From contig NZ_KN708638.1 of NCBI RefSeq assembly GCF_000805335.1, forward strand, positions 1,388,383 through 1,452,382: a DNA stretch of 64,000 nt, in the 5' to 3' direction. Source of the stretch: Streptomyces sp. CT34 (GTDB taxonomy: Bacteria > Actinomycetota > Actinomycetes > Streptomycetales > Streptomycetaceae). Shown piece by piece: positions 50,509-63,015 of the stretch (position 1 is the first letter of the stretch; every line of letters begins with the position of its first letter). Below the pieces are notes generated by a model. The model was given only the letters and a program-made list of their open reading frames with translations. It was not told where the DNA came from and made no database searches. A program made the position numbers and the translations under genes.

Positions 50509-51981
50509 TCACTTCTCTGCGGTGGCCAATCGGGAGCGGCGCAAGCCGTATCCGAAGTAGATCACAAGGCCGACGACCATCCAGACTCCGAAGACCACCC
50601 AGGTCACGGCGCCGAGGTTGCCCATCATGAAGACGCAGAGGACGAATCCGACCGCCGGGAAGAGCGGCGAGAGCGGCGTACGGAAGCTCCGCGGCATGGT
50701 GGGCCGGGTGCGCCGCAGCACGATCACCGCGACGTTGACCAGCGCGAAGGCGAACAGCGTGCCGATGCTGGTGGCGTCGGCCAGCTGGCCCAGCGGGACG
50801 GCCGCGGCGAGCACGCCGCAGAAGAGGCAGACGATGACGGTATTGACCCGCGGTGCGCCGCTCTTGGCGTGCACCTTGGAGAACGCCTTCGGCACCAGCC
50901 CGTCGCGGGACATCGCGAAGAGGATACGGGTCTGGCCGTAGAGGACGGTCAGCACGACGCTGGCGATGGCGACGACCGCACCGAGGGCGAGCAGGACGGC
51001 CCAGAAGTTCTGGCCGGTGACCGACTTCAGGATGCCGGCGAGCGCGGCCTCGGAGCCCTTGAACTTCTGCCACGGCATGGCGCCCACCGCGACGGCCGCG
51101 ACCAGGCAGTAGAGCGTGGTGACGATGACCAGCGACAGCATGATCGCGCGCGGCAGGTCGCGCTGCGGGTTCCTGGCCTCCTCGCCCGCCGTGGAGGCCG
51201 CGTCGAAGCCGATGTAGGAGAAGAACAGCGTGGCGCCGGCGGCGCTGACGCCGGTCATGCCCATCGGCATGAAGTTGGCGTAGTTGCCGGACTTGACCCC
51301 CTGGAGCGCGACGCCGCAGAAGAGCAGCAGCGCGACGATCTTGACGGTCACCATGATCGTGTTGGCCCGGGCGCTCTCCTTGGCGCCGCCCAGCAGGAAG
51401 ACCATCGCGAGCATCACGACCAGCAGCGCCGGCAGGTTGAAGTAGCCGCCCTGGCCCGGCGGGGCGGCGAGCGCGGTGGGGATGGTGATGCCGAGGGTGC
51501 CGTCGAGCAGCTCGTTCAGGTACTGGCCCCAGCCGACGGCGACGGCCGCGACCGAGACGCCGTACTCCAGGATCAGACACCAGCCGCAGACCCAGGCGAC
51601 CAGCTCGCCGAGGGTGGCGTAGGCGTAGGAGTACGACGAGCCGGAGACCGGTATGGTGCCGGCCAGCTCGGCATAGGAGAGCGCGGAGAACAGCGCGGTG
51701 ACGCCGGCGAGGACGAAGGAGATCACGACCGCGGGTCCGGCGTCCGGGACGGCCTGGCCGAGCACCACGAAGATGCCGGTGCCGAGCGTGGCACCGATGC
51801 TGATCATGGTGAGCTGCCAGACGCCCATCGAGCGGCGGAGCGTGCCCCCCTCGCCCTTGCCGCCCTCGGCCACCAGGCGCTCGACCGGCTTGCGCCGCAT
51901 CAGCCGGGTGCCGAGTCCTCCGGAGGGGGGCGACGGGGAGTCGCTGTTCCCCGGGGGCGGGGCTGCGCGGTTCTCCAACAC
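50509..51981 (-). CDS. APC-family amino acid permease
   Basis: A 490-residue transporter with 12-14 hydrophobic segments, of the cationic-amino-acid (CAT) type. The helix-1 substrate motif is ISIGATLGTGIFVVLGQA near residue 60, and helix 6 has FFSYIGFDAASTAGEEARNP. GTG at 51981 has AGGAGCC upstream. It is the first gene of an operon with an Lrp regulator. A cationic amino acid as substrate would match the nearby lysine/arginine-type monooxygenase; this is inference. Confidence 0.9.
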   Translation of the reverse strand: MLENRAAPPPGNSDSPSPPSGGLGTRLMRRKPVERLVAEGGKGEGGTLRRSMGVWQLTMISIGATLGTGIFVVLGQAVPDAGPAVVISFVLAGVTALFSALSYAELAGTIPVSGSSYSYAYATLGELVAWVCGWCLILEYGVSVAAVAVGWGQYLNELLDGTLGITIPTALAAPPGQGGYFNLPALLVVMLAMVFLLGGAKESARANTIMVTVKIVALLLFCGVALQGVKSGNYANFMPMGMTGVSAAGATLFFSYIGFDAASTAGEEARNPQRDLPRAIMLSLVIVTTLYCLVAAVAVGAMPWQKFKGSEAALAGILKSVTGQNFWAVLLALGAVVAIASVVLTVLYGQTRILFAMSRDGLVPKAFSKVHAKSGAPRVNTVIVCLFCGVLAAAVPLGQLADATSIGTLFAFALVNVAVIVLRRTRPTMPRSFRTPLSPLFPAVGFVLCVFMMGNLGAVTWVVFGVWMVVGLVIYFGYGLRRSRLATAEK

Positions 51982-52171
51982 TGGGTGGCTCCTTTATCGC
52001 TGCCGGTCGGGCGGACACATTCCGGCACAGTTCCGTGACGGCGACCGCAGCGGCCGTGTGCGGGCAGGACGAACCGCCCCAGCAGGAGACCGCCGAGCAG
52101 GCGGTCTCCGCCACTCCACGTACAGCGCATGACCTTACGGCCCGTAGTTGATCTGCCGTAATGCAGGTTCC

Positions 52172-52229
52172 TTGCGCAACCGCAGCTGATCATTGCGCAC
52201 CGTGTCCGGTGGCGGTGGTTCGTTGCACA
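52172..52229 (-). promoter_or_regulatory. three-box operator array upstream of the permease-Lrp operon
   Basis: On the plus strand TTGCGCA starts at 52172 and 52193 and TTGCACA at 52223, spacing 21 and 30 bp. The same three boxes, order, orientation to the gene and near-identical spacing (22, 31) are found upstream of the amidase gene. Spacings of about two and three helical turns suit an Lrp-type oligomer. The rest of the gap 51982-52265 shows no gene. Confidence 0.5.
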
Positions 52230-52265
52230 CAAGGGCCCGGAATCGCGGTCCGCCGGGGGGACGCG

Positions 52266-52298
52266 AACGGCCCCGCACCGGATCGGTGCGGGGCCGTT
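52266..52298 (-). terminator. hairpin terminator of guaB1
   Basis: A perfect 15-bp stem AACGGCCCCGCACCG (52266-52280) with 52284-52298 and a 3-nt loop, 48 bp after the guaB1 stop. It separates guaB1 from the permease operon control region. Confidence 0.85.
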
Positions 52299-52346
52299 GT
52301 GCGGCGCCTGCGGGAGCCGTACGCGGCTCCGGGCGGCCGGCGGGCG

Positions 52347-53852
<1,506 letters not shown>

Positions 53853-53978
53853 CTACGGGCCGGTGAGCCGTGTGGTGCGATCCGCCAAGCCCGTGCCCGC
53901 CCACCGGGACGGCGGCGGCTCACCGGATGTGCCCGTGACGTCGCGGAACGGCGTGCGGGACGGGGCGCCCGGTGGCCG

Positions 53979-54422
53979 CTACGCCCCCTGCCGGCCGCGT
54001 CCCCTGGCCATGATCACCGCGAGCCCGGTGCCGCTGTCCCGCCAGTACCCGACCGCGTCCGCCAGCACCTCCTCGACGACGCTCCAGTCCTCCGGCACGG
54101 CGGCGGCGTACCCCTGCCAGCCCGTGACGACCACCAGCCGGCCGCGGCCTGCGGGGCACCACGACAGATCGGTGAGGCAGTCGGCCAGCGCGTCCCAGTT
54201 GCGGCCGAAGTAGTCCGGCAGCCGCAGCGCACGCGCGCAGCGGTCCATGAACTCGGCCTTGTCCAGGGCCCCTTCGAGGTCCAGCGCGGCGGCGCGCCAG
54301 CCCGCGTCCCGGGCGGCGGCCAGCGCGTCCGCCATCGGGCGGTCCGCCGGCCAGGACAGCACCCCCGCGGGCGTGCTGCCGTCCAGCACCGCCGCGAGCG
54401 GCCGGGGCACCTCGGCCGTCAT
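53979..54422 (-). CDS. barstar family ribonuclease inhibitor
   Basis: A 147-residue cytoplasmic protein with the barstar core: AALDLEGALDKAEFMDRCAR, LRLPDYFGRNWDALADCLTD and a C-terminal AVPEDWSVVEEVLADAV region. Barstar covers the active site of barnase-type ribonucleases with acidic residues. A ribonuclease of the RNase Sa type is encoded just upstream on the same strand, so this is the cognate immunity gene. ATG at 54422 overlaps the stop of a 37-residue frame as ATGA. Confidence 0.9.
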   Translation of the reverse strand: MTAEVPRPLAAVLDGSTPAGVLSWPADRPMADALAAARDAGWRAAALDLEGALDKAEFMDRCARALRLPDYFGRNWDALADCLTDLSWCPAGRGRLVVVTGWQGYAAAVPEDWSVVEEVLADAVGYWRDSGTGLAVIMARGRGRQGA

Positions 54423-54532
54423 CGGAGCACCGCCCGACCGCGTCCCCCGGAGGACGCCCCCCGGGCCCCCGAGAGCGGCGCGTGTGGCCGGAATCCCCCT
54501 GTGTCTCCCCCGTCGAACACCCTGCACGTCAT
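54419..54532 (-). CDS. possible 37-residue bridging ORF between ribonuclease and barstar
   Basis: ATG at 54532 overlaps the ribonuclease stop as ATGA, and its own stop overlaps the barstar start in the same way. Its last residues AVLR copy the ribonuclease C terminus because both ends lie in an 18-bp direct repeat (54417-54434 and 54527-54544). It may exist only to carry ribosomes from one gene to the next after the spacer arose. Reads MTCRVFDGGDTGG at the start; no family. Confidence 0.3.
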   Translation of the reverse strand: MTCRVFDGGDTGGFRPHAPLSGARGASSGGRGRAVLR

Positions 54533-55002
54533 CGGAGCACCGCCTTGAAGGTCCGGTAGTGGTCGTCGGTGTAGAACGTCTCGTGGCTCTTGCCGGTGAT
54601 CAGACGGCGCGCACCGCGGTCCCGGGCGCCCGGCGTGGAGACCGTGTACTCGTGGTAGTAGCCGCGCGGCTCCTTGGGCAGCCGCCGCTCGTGGTTGCCG
54701 AAGACGGTGCCGTCCTTCGGATACGGGAAGGGCCCGCCCGCGTCGATGAGCTTCAGGGTGTGCCGCGCCTCGGCGGGCAGCCGGCCGGCCTGGACGGTCG
54801 GTATCCCCTTCGCCCAGCCCGGCGTGCCGGAGGCGCCGGACGCACCCGTACCCGGCGTGCCCGTGGCGGCCGGCTGGTGCGCACCGGACGAACTCCCTTT
54901 GCCGCCACCGCCGGTGGAACAGCCGGTGAGAACGAGAAGCAGGGCGGCGAGCAGTGCGCCGGCGACGGCGGCGGCCCGCCGCGGGGCGGAGTGGATCAGC
55001 AT
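54529..55002 (-). CDS. guanyl-specific ribonuclease (RNase Sa/barnase type), lipoprotein
   Basis: A 157-residue exported nuclease. The N terminus has a lipobox, LLLVLTGCS, so it should be lipid-anchored, then a Gly/Ser/Ala linker. From residue 72 it follows RNase Sa closely: RLPAEARHTLKLIDAGGPFP, VFGNHERRLP (catalytic Glu), GYYHEYTVSTPGARDRGARR (Arg) and DDHYRTFKAV (His). The first RNase Sa cysteine region is reduced and the last Cys is absent, so the disulphide is lost. Barstar downstream would protect the cytoplasm. ATG at 55002. Confidence 0.9.
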   Translation of the reverse strand: MLIHSAPRRAAAVAGALLAALLLVLTGCSTGGGGKGSSSGAHQPAATGTPGTGASGASGTPGWAKGIPTVQAGRLPAEARHTLKLIDAGGPFPYPKDGTVFGNHERRLPKEPRGYYHEYTVSTPGARDRGARRLITGKSHETFYTDDHYRTFKAVLR

Positions 55003-55129
55003 GCGCCGATGCTGTCACAGCCGCGCGCGGGCTGCTCGCCGGTCCGCGCACCGGAGCGCACGCGGACGGGAACGGCGGGCGGGAGCAGCGAGGTGCCCGC
55101 CGCCCCGGAGGACCGAGCGGCCCTCGCCG

Positions 55130-56146
55130 TCACTTTCCGTCGGGGTCCGCCCGGTCGAGGGCGGGCCGCGGGCCGGGGCCGGTCTCCAGGAGGAGGTGGT
55201 CGGCGGCGGCGGTGTCCGTCACCAGGCTGGTGACCAGCCCGGAGCGCAGCACCGCGCCGATCGCCGCGGCCTTGCGCCGGCCGCCGGCGATCGCCACGAC
55301 CTCGGGGATCCGGCGCAGCCGGTCCGCCTCGACCGTGATGCACCGCTCGCCCAGGTCGCGGCCGATGCGTCGACCCTCGGCGTCGAAGAGGTGCGCGGAC
55401 ATCTCGGCGGCGGCCCCCAGCGAGGCGTAGTGCTCCCGCTCGTCCTCCGACAGCATGTCGTAGACGGTCGAGACGCCGGGCTCCCAGGAGCCGATGGAGA
55501 CGCAGGCGACGGTGACCTTGTCGAAGTACTCGAAGGCCCGGGCGATGCCCGTCTGGCCGCGCAGCGCGGCGGCGGTCGCCGAGTCGGGCAGCAGCATCGG
55601 CGCGTAGATCGGGTGCGCCTCGCCACCGGAGACGTCGGCCGCGCGGCGCACCGCCTCGACCGAGCCGCGGTCGGCGGTGCCGGCGTCGTACACACCGGTC
55701 AACTGGACGACCGTGCACGGCGGGAGCCGGTGCAGCGCGGCAGCCATGTGGATGGTCGAGCGACCCCAGGCGAGCCCCAGGACGTCGCCCTCGGCGACCA
55801 GTTCGCCGAGCAGGTCCGCCGCGACCTCGCCGAGGTTCTCCGGGTCGGCGGCGTCCTCCGAGGCATCCGCGGGCGATTCGACGACGACCGCGTGCCGCAG
55901 GCCGTAGCGGGCCCGCAGGGCGTCGGAGCGCTCCGCGTCCAGCTCGGAGGGCACCCGGATCTCGATCCGTACGAGATCGCGCTCCAGGGCCGTCTCCAGT
56001 ACGCGGGCGACCTTGAACCGGCTGACGCCGAACTCCTCCGCGATCTGGATCTTGGACTTGCCCTCAAGATAGAAGCGGCGGGCCATCGCCGCGGCCTGCA
56101 CCAGCTCGGCGGGGCCCATTCCGGACTGCGGGCGGCTGGCTACCAC
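55130..56146 (-). CDS. SorC/DeoR-type sugar-binding transcriptional regulator
   Basis: A 338-residue regulator: an N-terminal HTH (FYLEGKSKIQIAEEFGVSRF, KVARVLETALERDLVRI) and a sugar-phosphate-binding domain related to sugar isomerases (GDVLGLAWGRSTIHMAAALH, VVAIAGGRRKAAAIGAVLRS). GTG at 56146 is preferred because GGGGAGAA lies 6 nt upstream; ATG at 56188 is the alternative. It lies next to rpe, so a pentose-phosphate metabolite as effector is plausible but not shown. Confidence 0.85.
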   Translation of the reverse strand: MVASRPQSGMGPAELVQAAAMARRFYLEGKSKIQIAEEFGVSRFKVARVLETALERDLVRIEIRVPSELDAERSDALRARYGLRHAVVVESPADASEDAADPENLGEVAADLLGELVAEGDVLGLAWGRSTIHMAAALHRLPPCTVVQLTGVYDAGTADRGSVEAVRRAADVSGGEAHPIYAPMLLPDSATAAALRGQTGIARAFEYFDKVTVACVSIGSWEPGVSTVYDMLSEDEREHYASLGAAAEMSAHLFDAEGRRIGRDLGERCITVEADRLRRIPEVVAIAGGRRKAAAIGAVLRSGLVTSLVTDTAAADHLLLETGPGPRPALDRADPDGK

Positions 56147-56325
56147 GAAATTCTCCCCTTTTGCGCATCTGATCGAGTCTTTGCTCATCCTTTCAGAAAC
56201 CCGAGGTGTACGGGGACCAAGACCGACCCGACGAGCATGAACGCTCGGTTGCCGACAGGACAACCGGCGGCGCACACAACTTGGAGAAGCCGGCCCCGGC
56301 CCGCGTACCGGCCGGGCGCGCTCGA

Positions 56326-57006
56326 TCAGTGCGCGCAGCCCCAGCTCGCGGCCGTCGCCGCCTCGGCCTTCTCCCGCAGGTCGCGGACCGCCTTGGCCGG
56401 GTCGTCGGCCCCGTACACCGCCGAGCCCGCCACGAACACATCGGCGCCGGCCTCCGCGCACCGCTCGATGGTGGAGGCGGAGACCCCGCCGTCCACCTGG
56501 AGCCACAGCTGGAGGCCGTGCCGGGAGATCAGCTCACGGGTGCGGCGGATCTTCGGCAGCATGATGTCCAGGAACGCCTGGCCGCCGAAGCCGGGCTCCA
56601 CGGTCATGATCAGCAGCATGTCCAGCTCGGGGAGCAGGTCCTCGTACGGCTCGATCGGGGTGGCCGGCTTGAGCGCCATCGACGCCCGCGCCCCCTTGGC
56701 CCGGATCTCCCGCGCCAGCCGCACCGGCGCGGCGGCGGCCTCCGCGTGGAAGGTCACCGAACCGGCCCCGGCCTCGATGTACTGCGGCGCCCAGCGGTCC
56801 GGGTCCTCGATCATCAGGTGCAGGTCGAGGGGGGTGTCCGTCGCCCTGCTCAGCGACTCGACGACCGGCACGCCGAGGGTGAGGTTGGGGACGAAGTGGT
56901 TGTCCATGACGTCGACATGGAGCCAGTCGGCGCCCTCCACGGCCTTCGCCTCCTCGGCGAGGCGGGCGAAGTCGGCGGACAGGATGCTGGGGTTGATCAA
57001 GGCCAT
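56326..57006 (-). CDS. rpe: ribulose-phosphate 3-epimerase
   Basis: Interconverts ribulose 5-phosphate and xylulose 5-phosphate in the pentose phosphate pathway. The 226-residue TIM barrel begins [13 protein letters not shown] and has [17 protein letters not shown] (metal His and catalytic Asp), [22 protein letters not shown] and [23 protein letters not shown] at 57006 follows CATACT by 6 nt, so it is likely leaderless. It supplies ribulose 5-phosphate balance for the nearby rib genes only in a general metabolic sense. Confidence 0.95.
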   Translation of the reverse strand: MALINPSILSADFARLAEEAKAVEGADWLHVDVMDNHFVPNLTLGVPVVESLSRATDTPLDLHLMIEDPDRWAPQYIEAGAGSVTFHAEAAAAPVRLAREIRAKGARASMALKPATPIEPYEDLLPELDMLLIMTVEPGFGGQAFLDIMLPKIRRTRELISRHGLQLWLQVDGGVSASTIERCAEAGADVFVAGSAVYGADDPAKAVRDLREKAEAATAASWGCAH

Positions 57007-57137
57007 GCCACCAGTATGGCCCGGCGCCCGCGCGCGGACGGCGGCGGGCCGGGAGAGCCCCGTCACCCGGCCCGCACGGGTCCGCCCCGGCCGGATGCGA
57101 CGCCCGGCCGGGGCGGAAGGGGTGCGGCCCCGCGCGA

Positions 57138-59384
<2,247 letters not shown>

Positions 59385-59393
59385 TCAACATTG

Positions 59394-59405
59394 CTTGACA
59401 TCAAG
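59394..59405 (-). promoter_or_regulatory. 12-bp palindrome in the icd promoter region
   Basis: CTTGACATCAAG (arms CTTGA/TCAAG) lies 34 bp upstream of the icd start in an AT-richer stretch that also holds GATATC. Position and symmetry suggest a regulator site; I do not know which protein. Confidence 0.45.
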
Positions 59406-59516
59406 ATATCTCGTGATCGGGACCCGCTCGACAGGGGTCCGCCCCAACTGCGGCCGAAACCGGCCGCTAGGCCGTGCCGCCTCCCCGGCCGGGCACCGGT
59501 CGTGCCCGGAGACGCG

Positions 59517-59564
59517 GCGACGGCCCCGGACAGCCCCCCGTCCGGGGGCCTCCGGGGCCGTCGC
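59517..59564 (-). terminator. hairpin terminator of rsmB
   Basis: A perfect 14-bp stem, GCGACGGCCCCGGA (59517-59530) with TCCGGGGCCGTCGC (59551-59564), and a 20-nt loop that can form its own GC stem. It is 21 bp after the rsmB stop. Confidence 0.8.
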
Positions 59565-59584
59565 CGTCCTGCCCGCCGGGCAGC

Positions 59585-61024
59585 TCAGTCCGTCCGGCGC
59601 AACAGCGCCAGATACATCGCGTCCGTCCCGTGCAGATGCGGCCACAGCTGCACGTCCGGGCCGTCGCCGAGCGCCGGCACCCCCGGCATCAGCGGCCGGG
59701 CGTCCACCCACTCGACCGCCGCCGCGCCGCCGCCACGCCCCTTGATCACGTCCTCCACCACGGCCCGGGTCTCCGCCGGATGCGGCGAGCAGGTCGCATA
59801 GCCCACCACACCACCGACCCGTACGGCCGCCAGCGCCTGCCGCAGCAACTCCCGCTGGAGCGGCGCGAATCCCTCCAGATCCTCCGGGCGGCGCCGCCAG
59901 CGGGCCTCGGGGCGGCGGCGCAGCGCGCCCAGGCCGGTGCACGGCACGTCCACCAGCACCCGGTCGAAGGCACCGGGCCGCCAGGCCGGGCGGGTGCCGT
60001 CCGCGGCGATGACCGCGTACGGGCCGGGGTTGCCGTCGAGCGCCCGCGCCACCAGCCGGGCGCGGTGCGGCTGCTTCTCCGACGCCAGCAGGGCCGCGCC
60101 GCGCTCCGCCGCGAGCGCGCCCAGCAGCGCCGCCTTGCCGCCGGGCCCCGCGCAGCCGTCCAGCCAGACCCGGTCCGGGCCGTCCAACGGCGCGTCGGCC
60201 AGCGCGATCGCGACCAGTTGGCTGCCCTCGTCCTGCACCCCGGCCCGGCCCTCGCGTACCGGGTCCAGCGCCCCCGGCTCACCGCCCTCGGCCAGCCGCA
60301 CGGCATACGGGGACCAGCGCCCCGGCAGCGCGCCGCCCTCGCCGACGGCGGCCAGCAGTTCCTCGGCGGTGGCCCGGCCGGGCCGCGCCACCAGCGTCAC
60401 CTCGGGGCGCTCGTTATCCGCCTCCAGCAGGTCCTCGATGCCGGCGCGGCCACCGCCCAGGGCGTCCCAGAGCGCCGAGACGATCCAGCGGGGGTGGGCG
60501 TGCACGATCCCGAGATGCTCCTCGGGGTCCTCGTCGTACTCCGGGGCCACCCGCTCCAGCCAGCCGTCGAGATCGTGCGCCGCGACCTTGCGCAGCACCG
60601 CGTTGACGAACTTCGCCCGCCCGTCGCCCAGCACCACCCGCGCCAGTTCGACGCTCGCGCTGACCGCGGCGTGCGTCGGGATCCGCGTCCCGAGCAACTG
60701 GTGCGCGCCGAGCGTCAGCACGTCCAGCACCGGCGGGTCGACCTCGCGCAGCGGCCGGTCCACGCACTGCGCGACGATCGCGTCATACGTCCCCTGGCGG
60801 CGCAGCGACCCGTAGACCAGCTCCGTGGCCAGCGCCGCGTCCCGGGAGTCGAACTCCCCGCCCTCCCGCGCCTTGCGCAGCAGCGGGGGCAGCACCAGGT
60901 TCGCGTACGCGTCCCGCTCGTCGACGGCCCGCAGCGCCTCGAAGGCGAGGATCCGCACCGGGTCCTTCTTGGGGCGGCGGTAGGGCTTGCGGGTGCCGTG
61001 GCGGCGGGGCGGCTGCTGACTCAC
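59585..61024 (-). CDS. rsmB: 16S rRNA m5C967 methyltransferase
   Basis: A 479-residue RsmB (Sun). Residues 25-165 are a NusB-like RNA-binding domain (RILAFEALRAVDERDAYANL). The SAM-dependent methylase follows: motif I VWLDGCAGPGGKAALLGAL near 290, DRVLVDVPCTGLGALRRRPE with the motif IV Cys near 372, and VGYATCSPHPAETRAVVEDV with the catalytic Cys near 430. GTG at 61024; GGAG lies somewhat far upstream. It precedes fmt in the transcript order fmt then rsmB, the usual actinobacterial order. Confidence 0.95.
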   Translation of the reverse strand: MSQQPPRRHGTRKPYRRPKKDPVRILAFEALRAVDERDAYANLVLPPLLRKAREGGEFDSRDAALATELVYGSLRRQGTYDAIVAQCVDRPLREVDPPVLDVLTLGAHQLLGTRIPTHAAVSASVELARVVLGDGRAKFVNAVLRKVAAHDLDGWLERVAPEYDEDPEEHLGIVHAHPRWIVSALWDALGGGRAGIEDLLEADNERPEVTLVARPGRATAEELLAAVGEGGALPGRWSPYAVRLAEGGEPGALDPVREGRAGVQDEGSQLVAIALADAPLDGPDRVWLDGCAGPGGKAALLGALAAERGAALLASEKQPHRARLVARALDGNPGPYAVIAADGTRPAWRPGAFDRVLVDVPCTGLGALRRRPEARWRRRPEDLEGFAPLQRELLRQALAAVRVGGVVGYATCSPHPAETRAVVEDVIKGRGGGAAAVEWVDARPLMPGVPALGDGPDVQLWPHLHGTDAMYLALLRRTD

Positions 61025-61170
61025 AGAAAAGGTGCTCCGGATACGGGAAGTGGGTTCCGCCCCAGCCTACGCGGGCTGCCCGGCGGCAGCGCGCCGGGCC
61101 GGACCGCCGGCGCCTGGTCAGGCCGGGGCCCGGGGTCTGTCCGCCCCTGCCCCATCCCATCGGACAGGCC

Positions 61171-62109
61171 CTAGTCGCCCAGCCGCTCCCCGGCCGCGAT
61201 CCGTACGCCGCGCGCCCAGTCCGCGCCCTTCATCGGCTTCTTCCCCTGCGGCTGGACCCAGAGCAGCTCGACCGGCCGGCTGCCGGTGCCGACGTACACG
61301 GCCTTCTTGGTGCCGGCCAGTTCGCCGGGAGCGAGGGCGAGTTCGGCGTGGTCCGGGGCGATGGTGGCCGCGATCAGCTTGAGGCGCTCACCGCGGAAGA
61401 CCGTCCAGGCGCCCGGCGCCGGCGCGCAGCCGCGCACCACCCGGTCGACCCGCAGCGCCGGTGCCGTCCAGTCGACCCTGGCGTCCTCGACCTCGATCTT
61501 CGGCGCGAGCGTGACGCCCTCCTCCGGCTGCGGCACCGCCTTGAGGGTGCCGTCCTCGATGCCGTCCATCGTGGCGACGAGCAGACCGGAGCCGGCGAAC
61601 GCCAGCCGGGTGAGCAGATCGCCGCTGGTGTCGGTCGGCCGCACCTCCTCGGTCAGCACCCCGTACACCGGACCGGAATCCAGGCCCTGTTCGATCCGGA
61701 ACGTCGTGGCACCGGTCACCTCGTCACCGGCCAGCACCGCGTGCTGCACCGGCGCCGCACCGCGCCACGCGGGCAGCAGGGAGAAGTGCAGATTGACCCA
61801 CCCCTTGGGGGGAATGTCCAGCGCGGCCTTCGGCAGCAGCGCCCCGTAGGCGACCACCGGGCAGCAGTCCGGCCCGATCTCGCGCAGCCGGGCGAGGAAG
61901 ACCTCGTCCCGCGGCCTGACGGGCTTGAGGACCTCGATGCCCGCCTCCTCCGCACGCTCCGCGACCGGGCTGGCGACAAGGTGGCGGCCCCGCCCGGCCG
62001 GGGCGTCGGGTCTCGTCACGACGGCCACCACCTCGTGCCGGTCCGAGGCGATCAGGGCATCGAGGGCGGGTACGGCGACCTCGGGGGTGCCGGCGAAGAC
62101 AAGCCTCAT
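61171..62109 (-). CDS. fmt: methionyl-tRNA formyltransferase
   Basis: Formylates initiator Met-tRNA with 10-formyl-THF. The 312-residue protein has [20 protein letters not shown], the folate-binding and catalytic region [20 protein letters not shown] with GLDSGPVY, and a C-terminal OB-like tRNA domain ([20 protein letters not shown]). ATG at 62109 is set by family length. It lies between priA/HTH gene and rsmB, a conserved neighbourhood. Confidence 0.96.
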   Translation of the reverse strand: MRLVFAGTPEVAVPALDALIASDRHEVVAVVTRPDAPAGRGRHLVASPVAERAEEAGIEVLKPVRPRDEVFLARLREIGPDCCPVVAYGALLPKAALDIPPKGWVNLHFSLLPAWRGAAPVQHAVLAGDEVTGATTFRIEQGLDSGPVYGVLTEEVRPTDTSGDLLTRLAFAGSGLLVATMDGIEDGTLKAVPQPEEGVTLAPKIEVEDARVDWTAPALRVDRVVRGCAPAPGAWTVFRGERLKLIAATIAPDHAELALAPGELAGTKKAVYVGTGSRPVELLWVQPQGKKPMKGADWARGVRIAAGERLGD

Positions 62110-62268
62110 GGGTGACGGACTACCTCTCACACGCAGCGGAACGGCGCACCAGTCTATGGCTCTTGGCCCAGGTCATGGGCCCGGACGACAGGGGGCGTAC
62201 GAAGTTGTCCGCGCCCCGCGTACAAGCTCGTACGCCCCCATACCGTGACCAGAGCCACTCCTGTCGCG

Positions 62269-62907
<639 letters not shown>

Positions 62908-63015
62908 CGCCCGCCGGCCCGGCCCGCTCTGCGCGCTCCGCGAACGACGCTTGCCAACACCCCGGGACCGCCTGCCGACTTCGGTCCCGGCGCGGCACGT
63001 TCGTGGGCAGCCGCC

